DNA of 64,000 bases from Asticcacaulis sp. MM231 (lineage in GTDB: Bacteria; Pseudomonadota; Alphaproteobacteria; Caulobacterales; Caulobacteraceae). Shown here piece by piece: positions 1-11,130 of this stretch; the first letter of the stretch is position 1, and every line of letters starts with the position of its first letter. The position numbers were made by a program, and so were the translations under genes. The stretch lies in assembly GCF_964186625.1 (NCBI RefSeq), contig NZ_OZ075108.1:1-64000 (forward strand), read 5' to 3'. Below the pieces are notes generated by a model. The model did no database searches. It saw nothing but the letters and a program-made list of their open reading frames with translations, and was not told where the DNA came from.

Positions 1-1425
1 ATGACAAGCTGGTCACCGATTTTACCTGAAACGGTATGGTCAAAAGTAGCGACAGTCCTCCGGCGCGAGTTGGGCGAAGGTCCGTATAATTCCTATGTGG
101 CGCCATCGAACGTGCGCCCCGGCCCTTACGGCGATCCGGTTCTGGTAACGCCGACGGCCTATGCGCGTGACTGGATCGCGCGCAACGCCGCCCGCCGCGC
201 ACAGGAATTGTGGACCCAGCACGATCCGGATTCGCGTGTGCTCGATATCAAGTCGCGTGTTGAATATGAAGACGCAACCCGTGGCGCCGTAGCAGCGCCT
301 GCAGTGGCGCCGGTGGCCGAGACCGCGCCTGCCCGCCCTGAAGCCGTCATGCCGATCATCGAGGTGGCCGCTCCAAACCGCATCGGCGGTTTGCAGGAAC
401 GCCTGACCTTTGACAGTTTCGTGGCCGGCCGCGGCAATGAATTCGCCTTCCAGATGTCGCGCCAGGTGGCGAGCTGGGCCGACGGGCATTTCAATCCGGT
501 ATTTTTCCATGGCCCCTATGGCTACGGCAAGACCCACCTTCTGAACGCCATCGGCTGGGAAGCGCAGACGCGCCGCCCCGACGCGAAAATCGTCTATCTG
601 ACGGCCGAAAAATTCACCTCTACCTTCGTCAAGGCGCTGATGGACAAGTCGACCTCGGCGTTCAAGGATGAAATCCGCGGTGCGGATCTTCTGCTGGTCG
701 ATGATGTGCATTTCATCGGCGGCAAGACTTCCAGTCAGGAAGAGCTGTTCCACACGCTCACCTCGCTGATCGAAAACAATCGTCGTGTCGTTTTCACGGC
801 CGATCGTCCGCCCTCGCAACTGACTGAAATCGAAGCGCGCCTGCGTTCGCACCTGTCCTCCGGGCTGGTGTGTGCGCTGGATGTGGCCGATCAAAGCCTG
901 CGCATGGGCATTATCGAGCGCAAGCTCGAACAGTTGTCGCAACGTCTGGGGGCTGCTCAGAACCCGCGTTCCGACGTTTTACATTTTCTGGCCGAGCGTG
1001 TGCCGGGGTCGATCCGTGAACTTGAAGGTGCGGTCAATACCCTGGTGGCGTCCGCTGGGCCGCGTCTTGGGAGTTTGACTTTGGAAGAAGCTATGGCTTT
1101 GTTGCAGCCGAATTTGAAGGTGGCCGTCGAGCGCCGCGTCACCGTGGATGAGATCCAGAAGCTGGTCTCCGATCACTTTGGCCTGAAGCAAGCCGATCTC
1201 CTGTCGGAGCGTCGCACCCGCGCCATCGCCCGTCCGCGCCAGGTCGCCATGTGGCTGTGCAAGCAGCACACCACGCGCTCCTATCCCGATATCGGCCGTC
1301 GTTTCGGCGGTCGTGACCACACGACCGTTCTGCATGCGGTTAAGAAGGTTGAGGAACTGCTGCAGGCCGACGATCAGATCGCCCGCGACGTCGAGGCGCT
1401 CACCCGTAAACTCCGTAACGTTTAA
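1..1425 (+). CDS. dnaA: Chromosomal replication initiator DnaA
   Basis: DnaA is the AAA+ ATPase that binds DnaA boxes and opens the origin. The 474-aa protein has the family order: an N-terminal domain (about 1-90), an Ala/Pro-rich linker (about 95-125), a Walker A motif GPYGYGKT at 171-178, a Walker B LLLVDDVHF near 230, and a C-terminal DNA-binding domain with the signature GGRDHTTVLHAV near 436. It begins at the first base of the window with ATG, so its promoter and any adjacent origin lie outside. It heads a co-directional replication block with dnaN, recF and gyrB. Length is normal for alphaproteobacteria and no key residue is missing. Confidence 0.98.
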   Translation: MTSWSPILPETVWSKVATVLRRELGEGPYNSYVAPSNVRPGPYGDPVLVTPTAYARDWIARNAARRAQELWTQHDPDSRVLDIKSRVEYEDATRGAVAAPAVAPVAETAPARPEAVMPIIEVAAPNRIGGLQERLTFDSFVAGRGNEFAFQMSRQVASWADGHFNPVFFHGPYGYGKTHLLNAIGWEAQTRRPDAKIVYLTAEKFTSTFVKALMDKSTSAFKDEIRGADLLLVDDVHFIGGKTSSQEELFHTLTSLIENNRRVVFTADRPPSQLTEIEARLRSHLSSGLVCALDVADQSLRMGIIERKLEQLSQRLGAAQNPRSDVLHFLAERVPGSIRELEGAVNTLVASAGPRLGSLTLEEAMALLQPNLKVAVERRVTVDEIQKLVSDHFGLKQADLLSERRTRAIARPRQVAMWLCKQHTTRSYPDIGRRFGGRDHTTVLHAVKKVEELLQADDQIARDVEALTRKLRNV

Positions 1426-1430
1426 GGGGC

Positions 1431-1523
1431 GTGGGGTCTTGACCCCACATCTTTTTCCTTGCCTTTTCCTCGCCTTGAGGCGAAGAAAAGACAAGGAATT
1501 AAAGGTATGGGGCCGAGGCCCCA
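1431..1523. repeat. Three consecutive hairpins between dnaA and dnaN
   Basis: The dnaA-dnaN gap is almost entirely palindromic. A perfect 18-bp palindrome with arms GTGGGGTC/GACCCCAC lies at 1431-1448, five bases after the dnaA stop. A long imperfect hairpin lies at 1457-1496, with arms of about 19 nt. A perfect 16-bp palindrome TGGGGCC-GA-GGCCCCA lies at 1508-1523. None has a run of T that would make it a clear intrinsic terminator. It could be a 3' stabiliser, a terminator of another kind, or a small repetitive element. dnaN starts 30 bases downstream. Confidence 0.75.
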
Positions 1524-1553
1524 AACCCCATTTGAAGTTGGTAGGATAACCAG

Positions 1554-2675
1554 ATGCAATTTACCATCGAACGTGGCGCGCTGCTCAAGGCCCTGGGCCA
1601 CGTCCAGAACGTTGTCGAACGTCGCAACACCATCCCTATCCTGTCCAATGTGCTGCTGTCCGCCGAGCGTGGTCAGGTGTCCTTTTCGGCCACCGATCTC
1701 GATATGGAAATTGTCGATACCGCCGAAGCCAGCGTACAGGTGCCGGGCCAGATCACGGCCCCCGCACATACCCTTTATGAAATCGTGCGCAAGCTGCCCG
1801 ATGGCGCCGATGTTGAGCTGAAATTCGCTGCCGGTGACGATCCCCGCCTGTCGGTCTCGGCCGGTCGTTCGCGCTTTGCCCTGCCAGTGCTGCCCGCCGG
1901 TGATTTCCCGATCATGTCGAACGATCACGAAGGCGTCTCCTACCAGATCCTGCGTGACGACCTGAAGCGCCTGATCGACAAGACGCGCTTCGCCGTCTCG
2001 ACCGAAGAAACCCGCTATTATCTCAACGGCCTGTTCCTGCACTGCCTGTCGGAAGACGGCTCGAACTATCTGCGCGCCGTGGCGACCGACGGTCACCGTC
2101 TGGCGCTCGCCGAAATGCCCGCGCCGGAAGGCGCCATGGGCGGCGCCGGCGTCATCATTCCGCGCAAGACGATCGACCAGGCCCGCCGCCTGCTCGATGA
2201 CGGCACCGGCTATGTCGACCTGACCGTGTCGCCGGCCAAGATCCGCTTCCAGTTCGGCAATGCCTCGCTGACCTCCAAGATCATCGACGGTTCGTTCCCC
2301 GACTATGGCCGCGTCATTCCCAAGGGTAATGACAAGGTGATGACCGTCTCTGCCGGCATCCTGTCCAAGGCCGTCGATCGCGTCTCGACCATTTCAGCGG
2401 AAAAGTCGCGCTCGGTGAAGATGACGATCGAGACCGGCCGCCTGACCCTGTCGGTGCGCAACATCGAAGCCGGTCAGGCCGTCGAAGAAGCCGAGATCGA
2501 TTACGACAACGAGACGCTCGATATCGGCTTCAATGCCCGCTACATCATGGATGTCATGGGCCAGATCGGCGGCGATACGGTGGAACTGCGCTTCTCGGAC
2601 GCCTCGTCACCGACGCTCGTGCTTGATCCGGTCGATAACGGCGTGCAGTACGTGCTGATGCCGCTGCGGGTCTAG
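1554..2675 (+). CDS. dnaN: DNA polymerase III sliding clamp (beta subunit)
   Basis: The 373-aa product is the ring-shaped processivity clamp that tethers DNA polymerase III to DNA and recruits other replication factors. It begins with [20 protein letters not shown] and ends with [10 protein letters not shown], both typical of DnaN, and the length matches three tandem clamp domains. The ATG at 1554 follows a weak purine-rich stretch (GGTAGGA). The stop codon overlaps the recF GTG start by one base (TAGTG), which suggests translational coupling. Confidence 0.98.
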   Translation: MQFTIERGALLKALGHVQNVVERRNTIPILSNVLLSAERGQVSFSATDLDMEIVDTAEASVQVPGQITAPAHTLYEIVRKLPDGADVELKFAAGDDPRLSVSAGRSRFALPVLPAGDFPIMSNDHEGVSYQILRDDLKRLIDKTRFAVSTEETRYYLNGLFLHCLSEDGSNYLRAVATDGHRLALAEMPAPEGAMGGAGVIIPRKTIDQARRLLDDGTGYVDLTVSPAKIRFQFGNASLTSKIIDGSFPDYGRVIPKGNDKVMTVSAGILSKAVDRVSTISAEKSRSVKMTIETGRLTLSVRNIEAGQAVEEAEIDYDNETLDIGFNARYIMDVMGQIGGDTVELRFSDASSPTLVLDPVDNGVQYVLMPLRV

Positions 2676-3799
2676 TGACGCCCGATAATCACGCGCTCCA
2701 GCACCTCTCCCTGACCGAGTTCCGGTCCTATGAGCGGCTGGATTTCGCTGTGGGCGGCCAGTCGGTCTATCTTTATGGCCCCAACGGCGCCGGCAAGACC
2801 AACCTGCTCGAAGCCATCAGCGTGCTCAATCCCGGCCGCGGCCTGCGCGGGGCAGCGTTTGCCGATCTCGGTCGTCGCCTGCCAGATGAAGCCAAAGGCC
2901 GCGCCTGGGGCGTCGCCGCCCGTTTTCACAGCGGCGAGGCTGAGGTCCACCTCGGCACCGGCTCCGATCCGCGCGATATCACCAAGCGCCTTGTCCGGCT
3001 CGATGGCGAAAGCGTCACCGCCGCCCGCCTGCTCGAACATGTCCGGGTGATCTGGCTGACCCCGGCGCAGGACCGCCTGTTCGTTGAGGCCCGCGCCGAA
3101 CGCCTGCGCTTTTTCGACCGCCTGGTCTATGCCTCCGTGCCGGCCCACGCCTCGGTCGTCAGCGCCTACGAAAAGGCCCTGCGGGAACGCCTGCGGCTGC
3201 TGACCAACGCCTACGCGCGCGACATAACGCCGGATGACGCGTGGCTCGGTTTGCTGGAGCAGAAACTGGCCGAGACCGGTGCGCAAATGATGGACGCCCG
3301 TCATGAGGCGCGCGATGCCCTGCAGGCCGAGATCGAGGCGCACCAAGGGGCCTTCCCCAAGGCCGATCTCAGCTTTACCGGCGATATCCCGCCCGATGAT
3401 CTGCTCGAAGGCTACCGCCGCGCCCGTGGCCGCGATGGCGCCGCCGGACGTTCGCTGTTCGGGCCGCATCGCATGGATCTGGCCGTGCTCCACCGCGAGA
3501 AAAACCGCCCTGCCGCCGACTGTTCGACCGGCGAGCAGAAGGCGCTTTTGCTCAATATCATCCTTGGGCAGGGGGCGCGTCTGGCGAAAGCGCAAACCCT
3601 TTCCAAGCCTATACTTTTGCTCGACGAGGTGGCAGCCCATCTCGACCCCTTGCGCAGGCACGCATTGTTTGACGAGACCCATGCTTTGGGGCTACAAACC
3701 TTCTTTACAGGGACTGATTTGGTCCTGTTCGACGGCCTCAAGAATCGCGCGCTCGGCGTGCGCGTTGAGGCTGGTCAATTCATTGATTTTGTTGATTAA
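2675..3799 (+). CDS. recF: DNA replication and repair protein RecF
   Basis: RecF is an SMC-like ATPase that, with RecO and RecR, loads RecA at gaps. The 374-aa protein shows Walker [10 protein letters not shown] near residues 36-44, the ABC signature [10 protein letters not shown] near 286, and Walker [13 protein letters not shown] near 310. The GTG start overlaps the last base of the dnaN stop codon, and no better ATG lies nearby. It sits between dnaN and gyrB, as in many bacteria. Confidence 0.96.
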   Translation: MTPDNHALQHLSLTEFRSYERLDFAVGGQSVYLYGPNGAGKTNLLEAISVLNPGRGLRGAAFADLGRRLPDEAKGRAWGVAARFHSGEAEVHLGTGSDPRDITKRLVRLDGESVTAARLLEHVRVIWLTPAQDRLFVEARAERLRFFDRLVYASVPAHASVVSAYEKALRERLRLLTNAYARDITPDDAWLGLLEQKLAETGAQMMDARHEARDALQAEIEAHQGAFPKADLSFTGDIPPDDLLEGYRRARGRDGAAGRSLFGPHRMDLAVLHREKNRPAADCSTGEQKALLLNIILGQGARLAKAQTLSKPILLLDEVAAHLDPLRRHALFDETHALGLQTFFTGTDLVLFDGLKNRALGVRVEAGQFIDFVD

Positions 3800-3804
3800 A
3801 CTGA

Positions 3805-6252
<2,448 letters not shown>

Positions 6253-6253
6253 A

Positions 6254-6271
6254 GCAGGGACACGTCCCTGC
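6254..6271 (+). repeat. Perfect hairpin directly after the gyrB stop
   Basis: GCAGGGA-CACG-TCCCTGC starts one base after the gyrB stop codon. There is no T-run, and a classical terminator follows 15 bases later. It resembles in position the palindromes found at the ends of dnaA, the alpha-2-macroglobulin gene and dnaJ in this window. Confidence 0.6.
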
Positions 6272-6285
6272 ACCGAATATGAGTG

Positions 6286-6317
6286 AAGGCCCCGTCAAGC
6301 GATTGGCGGGGCCTTTT
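6286..6317 (+). terminator. Intrinsic terminator after gyrB
   Basis: Arms GGCCCCG and CGGGGCC are separated by 12 bases and flanked by AA on the left and TTTT on the right. It ends the replication block and faces the convergent regA gene, for which the AA/TT symmetry could also help termination. Confidence 0.85.
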
Positions 6318-6346
6318 GCTGGCAAGGTGCGCCACCGGCGGAGAGC

Positions 6347-6925
6347 CTATTTCGGTGCGCGTTTGGCGAGGATGCGCTGCAAGGTCCGGCGGTGCATATT
6401 GAGACGGCGGGCGGTTTCAGAGACATTCTGACCGCACAGCTCATAAATGCGCTGGATATGTTCCCAGCGCACGCGATCAGCCGACATCGGATTTTCCGGT
6501 GGCGGCGGGGCATGATCCGCAACCGCCAGCAGGGCCTTGACCACATCATCGGCATCGGCCGGCTTCGACAGGTAATCGATGGCGCCCGATTTCACCGCCG
6601 CCACCGCCGTGGCGATATTGCCATAGCCGGTCAGCATGATGGCGCGGGCGTCGGCGCGTTTCTTGTGCAGGGCTTCGACCGCCTGAAGACCGTTGCCGTC
6701 TTCCAGGCGCATGTCCATCACCGCGAAGGCCGGCGGGTTGGCCTCGATCATCTCCAACGCCTGCTGCACGCCCTCGGCTACCACCACGGTGAAGCCGCGC
6801 GTCTCCAGCGCCCTTGCCAGGCGATTGCGGAACGGCGCGTCGTCGTCCATCAGCAAAAGCGTCTTGTCCGCCAGGGCGGCGATGGCGCTTTTCAGCGCTT
6901 CATGTGGGTCGGTTACGATATCCAT
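6347..6925 (-). CDS. regA: RegA/ActR/PrrA-family redox response regulator
   Basis: The 192-aa protein has an N-terminal receiver domain (about 20-135) with acidic residues MDDDA, phospho-acceptor Asp71 in VMDMRLEDGNGL and lysine in LSKPAD. A proline linker APPPPEN and a Fis-type helix-turn-helix (GQNVSETARRLNMHRRTLQRIL) close the protein. The HTH is almost invariant in the RegA/ActR/PrrA family, which controls respiration, carbon fixation and nitrogen genes according to redox state. It lies nine bases downstream of its sensor kinase gene and is co-transcribed with it. Confidence 0.95.
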   Translation of the reverse strand: MDIVTDPHEALKSAIAALADKTLLLMDDDAPFRNRLARALETRGFTVVVAEGVQQALEMIEANPPAFAVMDMRLEDGNGLQAVEALHKKRADARAIMLTGYGNIATAVAAVKSGAIDYLSKPADADDVVKALLAVADHAPPPPENPMSADRVRWEHIQRIYELCGQNVSETARRLNMHRRTLQRILAKRAPK

Positions 6926-6934
6926 TGGGAACCT

Positions 6935-8341
6935 CTATGCGTCGGGTGTCAGGATATCCATTTGATCGCGCTGCCACAAGGCCCGAACGTAGGCACCGCC
7001 TTCATCGCGGTTACCGAAGGTCACATTGGCGCCGGTATGCTCCAGAAGGGTCTTGGCGATGAAAAAGCCAAGGCCCATACCCGAGTGGCTTTGCGCGCCT
7101 AGGTTTTTACCCACCTTGGCCACGTCGTCGTTGTCGTAACGCGAGGAAATATAGGGTTCGCCCAGACGCGACAATATGTCCGGCGCGATTCCGGGGCCAT
7201 CATCCAGAAAGGTCAGGCTGACAAAGCCTTTCGTCACCTCGGCCACGACACTGACCTCGGAACGGGCAAAATCGACGGCGTTTTCGATAAAGGCCGAAAA
7301 GGCGTGGAGCCATTCGGGCCGCCGCCGGATCAGGATCGCCTTGCCGGCTTCGGGATCATCGGAACCCGGCACCTCGACAGCGATGCGGATGGCGACGCGC
7401 GCGCTTTGGTAAGGCTCGGCGGCGCTGCCAAGGAAAACCAGCAAGGGTATCTGGTCATACACCGTATCGCGGGTTTCCGGCTTGGCGGAGAGCGCCTTCA
7501 GGATATCGCGGCAGCGCTGGCTCTGCGACACCAGCAGTTCGGCATCTTCATAGAGCGGATCAGTGGGTTTCAGGCTGTGCAGCATTTCGCGCGCCACCAC
7601 CTGAATGGTGCCAAGCGGCGTGCCGAGTTCATGCGCCGCCGCCGCCGCCAGACCGCCCAGCGCGCTCAGGCGGGTTTCCTTTTCCAGCACGGCCTGCGTG
7701 GCGGCCAGGGCCTGCTCCATGCGCGCCGATTCCAGCGCCGCCTGCCAGGTATAGCCCGCAGTAAACATGATCCCGACCAGAATGGCCCCCAGAAAACCGA
7801 GGCGATACATCTGCGGCAAAACAAAAGCCTCGCCCACATGCCACGGCAGATTGAGCGACCAGAAGGCCAGGGCTACGCTGGCGGCCATGGAAACGGCCAC
7901 GACCGCGAGACCATGCCGCGTCGGTAGGTTGGCGGCCGCCACCGTCGGCGGCGCGATCAGCATGAGGCAAAACGGATTGTTGAGCCCGCCCGTGACACCG
8001 AGCAGCAGGGCAAGCTGGATGGCATCGAAGCTCAGTTGCAAAGCGGCTTCCCAGCCGCGCGCCCTCTGGGTAGACGGCCGCCCGAGGCTGAGAATGACGT
8101 TCAGCCAAGCGCTACCCATGATGATGCTGAGGCAAAGCCACAGGCGGATTTCATAATTAAAGCCATAGGCGATCAACAGCACCATGGCGGTCTGGCCCAG
8201 AATGGCCAGCCAGCGCAGCATGATCAGGGTGCGCAGGCGCAGATTGTCCTTTTCGCCCCCCGCCGAGACGATTGTCAGCGGTGCGACATCCGAACCGTTT
8301 AAAAAGGCAGAGATATGGGTTAGGGTCTTGCTGACAAACAT
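6935..8341 (-). CDS. regB: RegB/ActS/PrrB-family redox sensor histidine kinase
   Basis: This is the membrane sensor partner of RegA. The protein (468 aa from ATG 8341) has about six N-terminal membrane segments and the quinone-binding heptad GGLNNPF between helices. The H-box AHELGTPLG has its phospho-acceptor at His237, followed by the family Cys in RCRDIL and a C-terminal ATPase with the G-box motifs DDGPGI and GMGLGFFIA. In this family the conserved Cys and the quinone site sense redox state. I chose ATG 8341 because the open frame further upstream runs into the divergent SCO1 gene. Confidence 0.94.
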   Translation of the reverse strand: MFVSKTLTHISAFLNGSDVAPLTIVSAGGEKDNLRLRTLIMLRWLAILGQTAMVLLIAYGFNYEIRLWLCLSIIMGSAWLNVILSLGRPSTQRARGWEAALQLSFDAIQLALLLGVTGGLNNPFCLMLIAPPTVAAANLPTRHGLAVVAVSMAASVALAFWSLNLPWHVGEAFVLPQMYRLGFLGAILVGIMFTAGYTWQAALESARMEQALAATQAVLEKETRLSALGGLAAAAAHELGTPLGTIQVVAREMLHSLKPTDPLYEDAELLVSQSQRCRDILKALSAKPETRDTVYDQIPLLVFLGSAAEPYQSARVAIRIAVEVPGSDDPEAGKAILIRRRPEWLHAFSAFIENAVDFARSEVSVVAEVTKGFVSLTFLDDGPGIAPDILSRLGEPYISSRYDNDDVAKVGKNLGAQSHSGMGLGFFIAKTLLEHTGANVTFGNRDEGGAYVRALWQRDQMDILTPDA

Positions 8342-8387
8342 GTGAATCCTGGCATTGAAATCTTGGCAAGAAAGTCCTGCTCTATCT

Positions 8388-9017
8388 ATGACGAAATTCC
8401 GATTGGCCATTATCGCCACCGCCTTCGCATTGCTGATCGGCCTCGCCGGCTACAACTGGTACAGCAGCCTGCATCCCAGATCAAACGTCACGACGTCACA
8501 GGTCGATCCGGCGGTGCGTATCGGCGGCAATTTCACCCTGACCGATCAGGACGGCAAGACGGTCGACCAGACGATCCTGAACGGCAAGTGGACGGCGGTT
8601 TTCTTTGGCTACACCTATTGCCCCGATGTCTGCCCCCTCACCCTCCAATCGCTGGCGCGCATCAAAGCCGCACTGGAGAAAAGTATTGGGGGAAAACAGG
8701 CTGACAAGCTCCAGATCGTCTTTATAACGGTCGATCCCGCGCGTGACACCCCGGCCAATATGAAGGCCTATCTGGCCAGCGGCGGCTTTCCGTCGGGCGT
8801 CATCGGCCTGACCGGCACGCCGGAGCAGATCACCGCGGTCGAGCGCGCTTATCGCATCAGCGCCGCCAAGGTGGGTGAAGGCGATACCTATACCTACAAC
8901 CACACTTCCCTGGTCTATCTGATGGACCCGCAAGGGCATTTCCATTCGCCGCTGATGAGCGACCTGATGCCACAGCAAAGCGCCGAGCAGATTACAGACG
9001 CCATGAAGGGGCGGTAG
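8388..9017 (+). CDS. SCO1/SenC/PrrC copper-binding thioredoxin-like protein
   Basis: Sco proteins deliver copper to the CuA centre of cytochrome c oxidase and have a thioredoxin fold. The 209-aa protein has an N-terminal signal anchor (MTKFRLAIIATAFALLIGLA), the copper motif CxxxC in YTYCPDVCPLT, and the distal histidine in YTYNHTSLVY. The start is the ATG at 8388; an upstream TTG would add 11 unlikely residues. It is divergent from regBA, the arrangement usual for senC/prrC, which links the redox pair to oxidase maturation. Confidence 0.93.
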   Translation: MTKFRLAIIATAFALLIGLAGYNWYSSLHPRSNVTTSQVDPAVRIGGNFTLTDQDGKTVDQTILNGKWTAVFFGYTYCPDVCPLTLQSLARIKAALEKSIGGKQADKLQIVFITVDPARDTPANMKAYLASGGFPSGVIGLTGTPEQITAVERAYRISAAKVGEGDTYTYNHTSLVYLMDPQGHFHSPLMSDLMPQQSAEQITDAMKGR

Positions 9018-9143
9018 GGGTGCGGAGCGTTTGCGAAATTGCCGCACCGCACAATTTTTTTATTTTCCGGCGTTCGTAATCAATTGGCAGGGTTGCCGTG
9101 TTAGTGTTAGCTAACCATAACGGTAACCCGAGTTGAAAATCCC

Positions 9144-10394
9144 ATGCTCTATGCGTTGCACGAATATGCCTATTATACCGCCGCCCCGATGCGGGCGATG
9201 GCGCAGATGACACGGGATTTCTGGGGCTCGAAGCTCAATCCGGCCTCAGATACCGCCGTCGGTCGCACGCTTTACGCCTCCGCCGAATTGTTCAGCAATG
9301 TCACCAAGCGCTACGGCAAGCCCGAATGGGGCATCAACACCATCGCCATCAATGGCCATGATGTTCGCGTCAGCATTATCGAAGACTGGTCGAGCCCGTG
9401 GTGCCGGCTGCTGCAATTCCAGCGCGATGTCTCCGATCTGCGCCGCGCCGGCCAGAAGAAGCCCGCCCCGGCCGTCCTGATCGTGGCGCCGCTCTCCGGC
9501 CACTACGCCACCCTGCTGCGCGGCACGGTGCAGGAATTCCTGATCGACCACGACGTCTACATCACCGATTGGACGAATGCCCGTCTGGTGCCGGTGCTCG
9601 AAGGCCGCTTCGACTTCTACTCTTACATGGACACCATCCGCGACATGCTGACCGCCATCGGCAGCCGCGTCCACGTCGTGGCCGTCTGCCAGCCGGGACC
9701 GCCGGTGCTGGCCACGGCCTGCCTGATGAGCGAAGACAACGATCCGTGTCGTCCCGCCTCGATGACCTTTATGGGCTCGCCGATCGACGCGCGCTTCAAC
9801 CCCACCGTCACCAACGACCTAGCGCAGGAAAAGCCCTTCACCTGGTTCAAGTCGAACATGGTCCACACCGTGCCGCCGCCCTATCCGGGCCTTGGTCGCC
9901 GCGTCTATCCGGGCTTCGTCCAGCTCTACAGCTTCATGAGCATGAACGAGGAACGCCACAAGGACGCGCACTGGGAATACTTCCATTCTCTGGTCGATAA
10001 TGACGGCGACGCCGAGACCAAGCACCTTGAATTTTATGACGAATATCTGTCGGTGCTCGATCTGACCGAGGAATTCTACCTCCAGACTATCGATCTGGTG
10101 TTCCAGAAATTCGCCCTGCCCAAGGGTGAACTGGTCCATAACGGCCGCGTGGTCGATACCAAGGCCATCACCGACATCGCTTTGATGACGGTCGAGGGCG
10201 AAAAGGACGATATCTCCGGCGTCGGCCAGACCCAGGCCGCCCACGCCATGTGCCCCAATATCCCCGCCGACAAGAAGCTGCTCTATGTCCAGAAGGGCGC
10301 CGGCCACTATGGCGTCTTCAACGGCCGCCGCTTCCGCGACGAGATCTATCCGCGCATCCGCGACTTCATCGCCCAAAATGATAGCGTCGCTTAA
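9144..10394 (+). CDS. phaZ: Intracellular polyhydroxyalkanoate (PHB) depolymerase
   Basis: This enzyme mobilises intracellular polyhydroxybutyrate granules. The 416-aa protein matches the PhaZ1 type. It starts MLYALHEYAYYTAAPMRAMA and carries the nucleophile box AVCQPGPP, in which Cys replaces the usual Ser of alpha/beta hydrolases. The C-terminal part (about 200-410), with MTVEGEKDDISG and a His in KGAGHYGVFNG, completes the triad. It has no signal peptide. The last 17 bases overlap the next gene. The 126-nt upstream region holds a GTTAGCTAAC palindrome (9106-9115). Confidence 0.94.
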   Translation: MLYALHEYAYYTAAPMRAMAQMTRDFWGSKLNPASDTAVGRTLYASAELFSNVTKRYGKPEWGINTIAINGHDVRVSIIEDWSSPWCRLLQFQRDVSDLRRAGQKKPAPAVLIVAPLSGHYATLLRGTVQEFLIDHDVYITDWTNARLVPVLEGRFDFYSYMDTIRDMLTAIGSRVHVVAVCQPGPPVLATACLMSEDNDPCRPASMTFMGSPIDARFNPTVTNDLAQEKPFTWFKSNMVHTVPPPYPGLGRRVYPGFVQLYSFMSMNEERHKDAHWEYFHSLVDNDGDAETKHLEFYDEYLSVLDLTEEFYLQTIDLVFQKFALPKGELVHNGRVVDTKAITDIALMTVEGEKDDISGVGQTQAAHAMCPNIPADKKLLYVQKGAGHYGVFNGRRFRDEIYPRIRDFIAQNDSVA

Positions 10395-11130
10395 AGCGCT
10401 GCTGCGACCTTCCGAGCCGGCCTATACGGCGGGGCAGGCCATTGATTTTGGTGACTATATCCTGCGCCTCAAGGTCAATGCCCGCGCGCGCCGCATCAGC
10501 CTGCGCCTCGACGCCAGGACCGGCGAGGCCGTAGTCACGGCGCCGCGCCCGAAGCACCTCAAGGACGCTGTCGCTTTCGCCAAAAGCCGCCATGACTGGA
10601 TCATTGAGCATCGCCGCGCCCAGCCGCAGGTCGAGCGTTTCACCCCCGGCATGACGATCCAGATTCGCGGTCACAGCGTGGTTCTGGCGGAAAAAGCCGG
10701 CATCATCACGGCGCGGCCACTGCAAGGGGAAGATGGCTCATGGCAACTGGTCACCAGCGGTGACGCAACGCTGTTTGCCCGCCGCATCGAGCGTTACCTG
10801 CGTCAGCAGGCGCTGAAAGCCCTCCAGACCGAGACCGATCGTTACGCCGCCATGCTCGACGTCTCGGGGGTGAAGATTTCGCTCTTCGACGCCAAGGGGC
10901 GCTGGGGATCGTGCACCCCGTCGCGCAAGACCATCCGCTATAGCTGGCGGGTCATTCTGGCGCCGCCCAAGGTGCTGGAATATCTGGTGGCGCACGAATG
11001 CGCCCACCTGCGCCATCCCGATCATTCGGAGCGCTTCTGGAACGAGGTGACGGCGATGTTCGGCGATTACAAACCGGCGCGCAAGTGGCTCAAGACCGAG
11101 GGGCACACCCTGTTTCGGTACAGCAGCTAG
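10378..11130 (+). CDS. YgjP-like zinc metallopeptidase-domain protein (M48/DUF45)
   Basis: The 250-aa protein belongs to the YgjP/DUF45 family of gluzincin-like metal-dependent hydrolases. It shows a beta-rich N-terminal region (about 20-90) and the conserved RWGSC motif (KGRWGSCTPSRKTIRYSW). The zinc site is HECAHLRHPDHSERFW, an HExxH variant with a downstream His. ATG 10378 overlaps the end of phaZ by 17 bases, so the pair is probably co-transcribed. The substrate is unknown. It has no signal peptide. Confidence 0.88.
   Translation: MIASLKALLRPSEPAYTAGQAIDFGDYILRLKVNARARRISLRLDARTGEAVVTAPRPKHLKDAVAFAKSRHDWIIEHRRAQPQVERFTPGMTIQIRGHSVVLAEKAGIITARPLQGEDGSWQLVTSGDATLFARRIERYLRQQALKALQTETDRYAAMLDVSGVKISLFDAKGRWGSCTPSRKTIRYSWRVILAPPKVLEYLVAHECAHLRHPDHSERFWNEVTAMFGDYKPARKWLKTEGHTLFRYSS

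Noticed and set aside
9106..9115. GTTAGCTAAC palindrome upstream of phaZ
   Set aside because: Only 10 bp, with no second copy near and no clear promoter. Too short to call an operator, though similar in style to the sucC palindrome.
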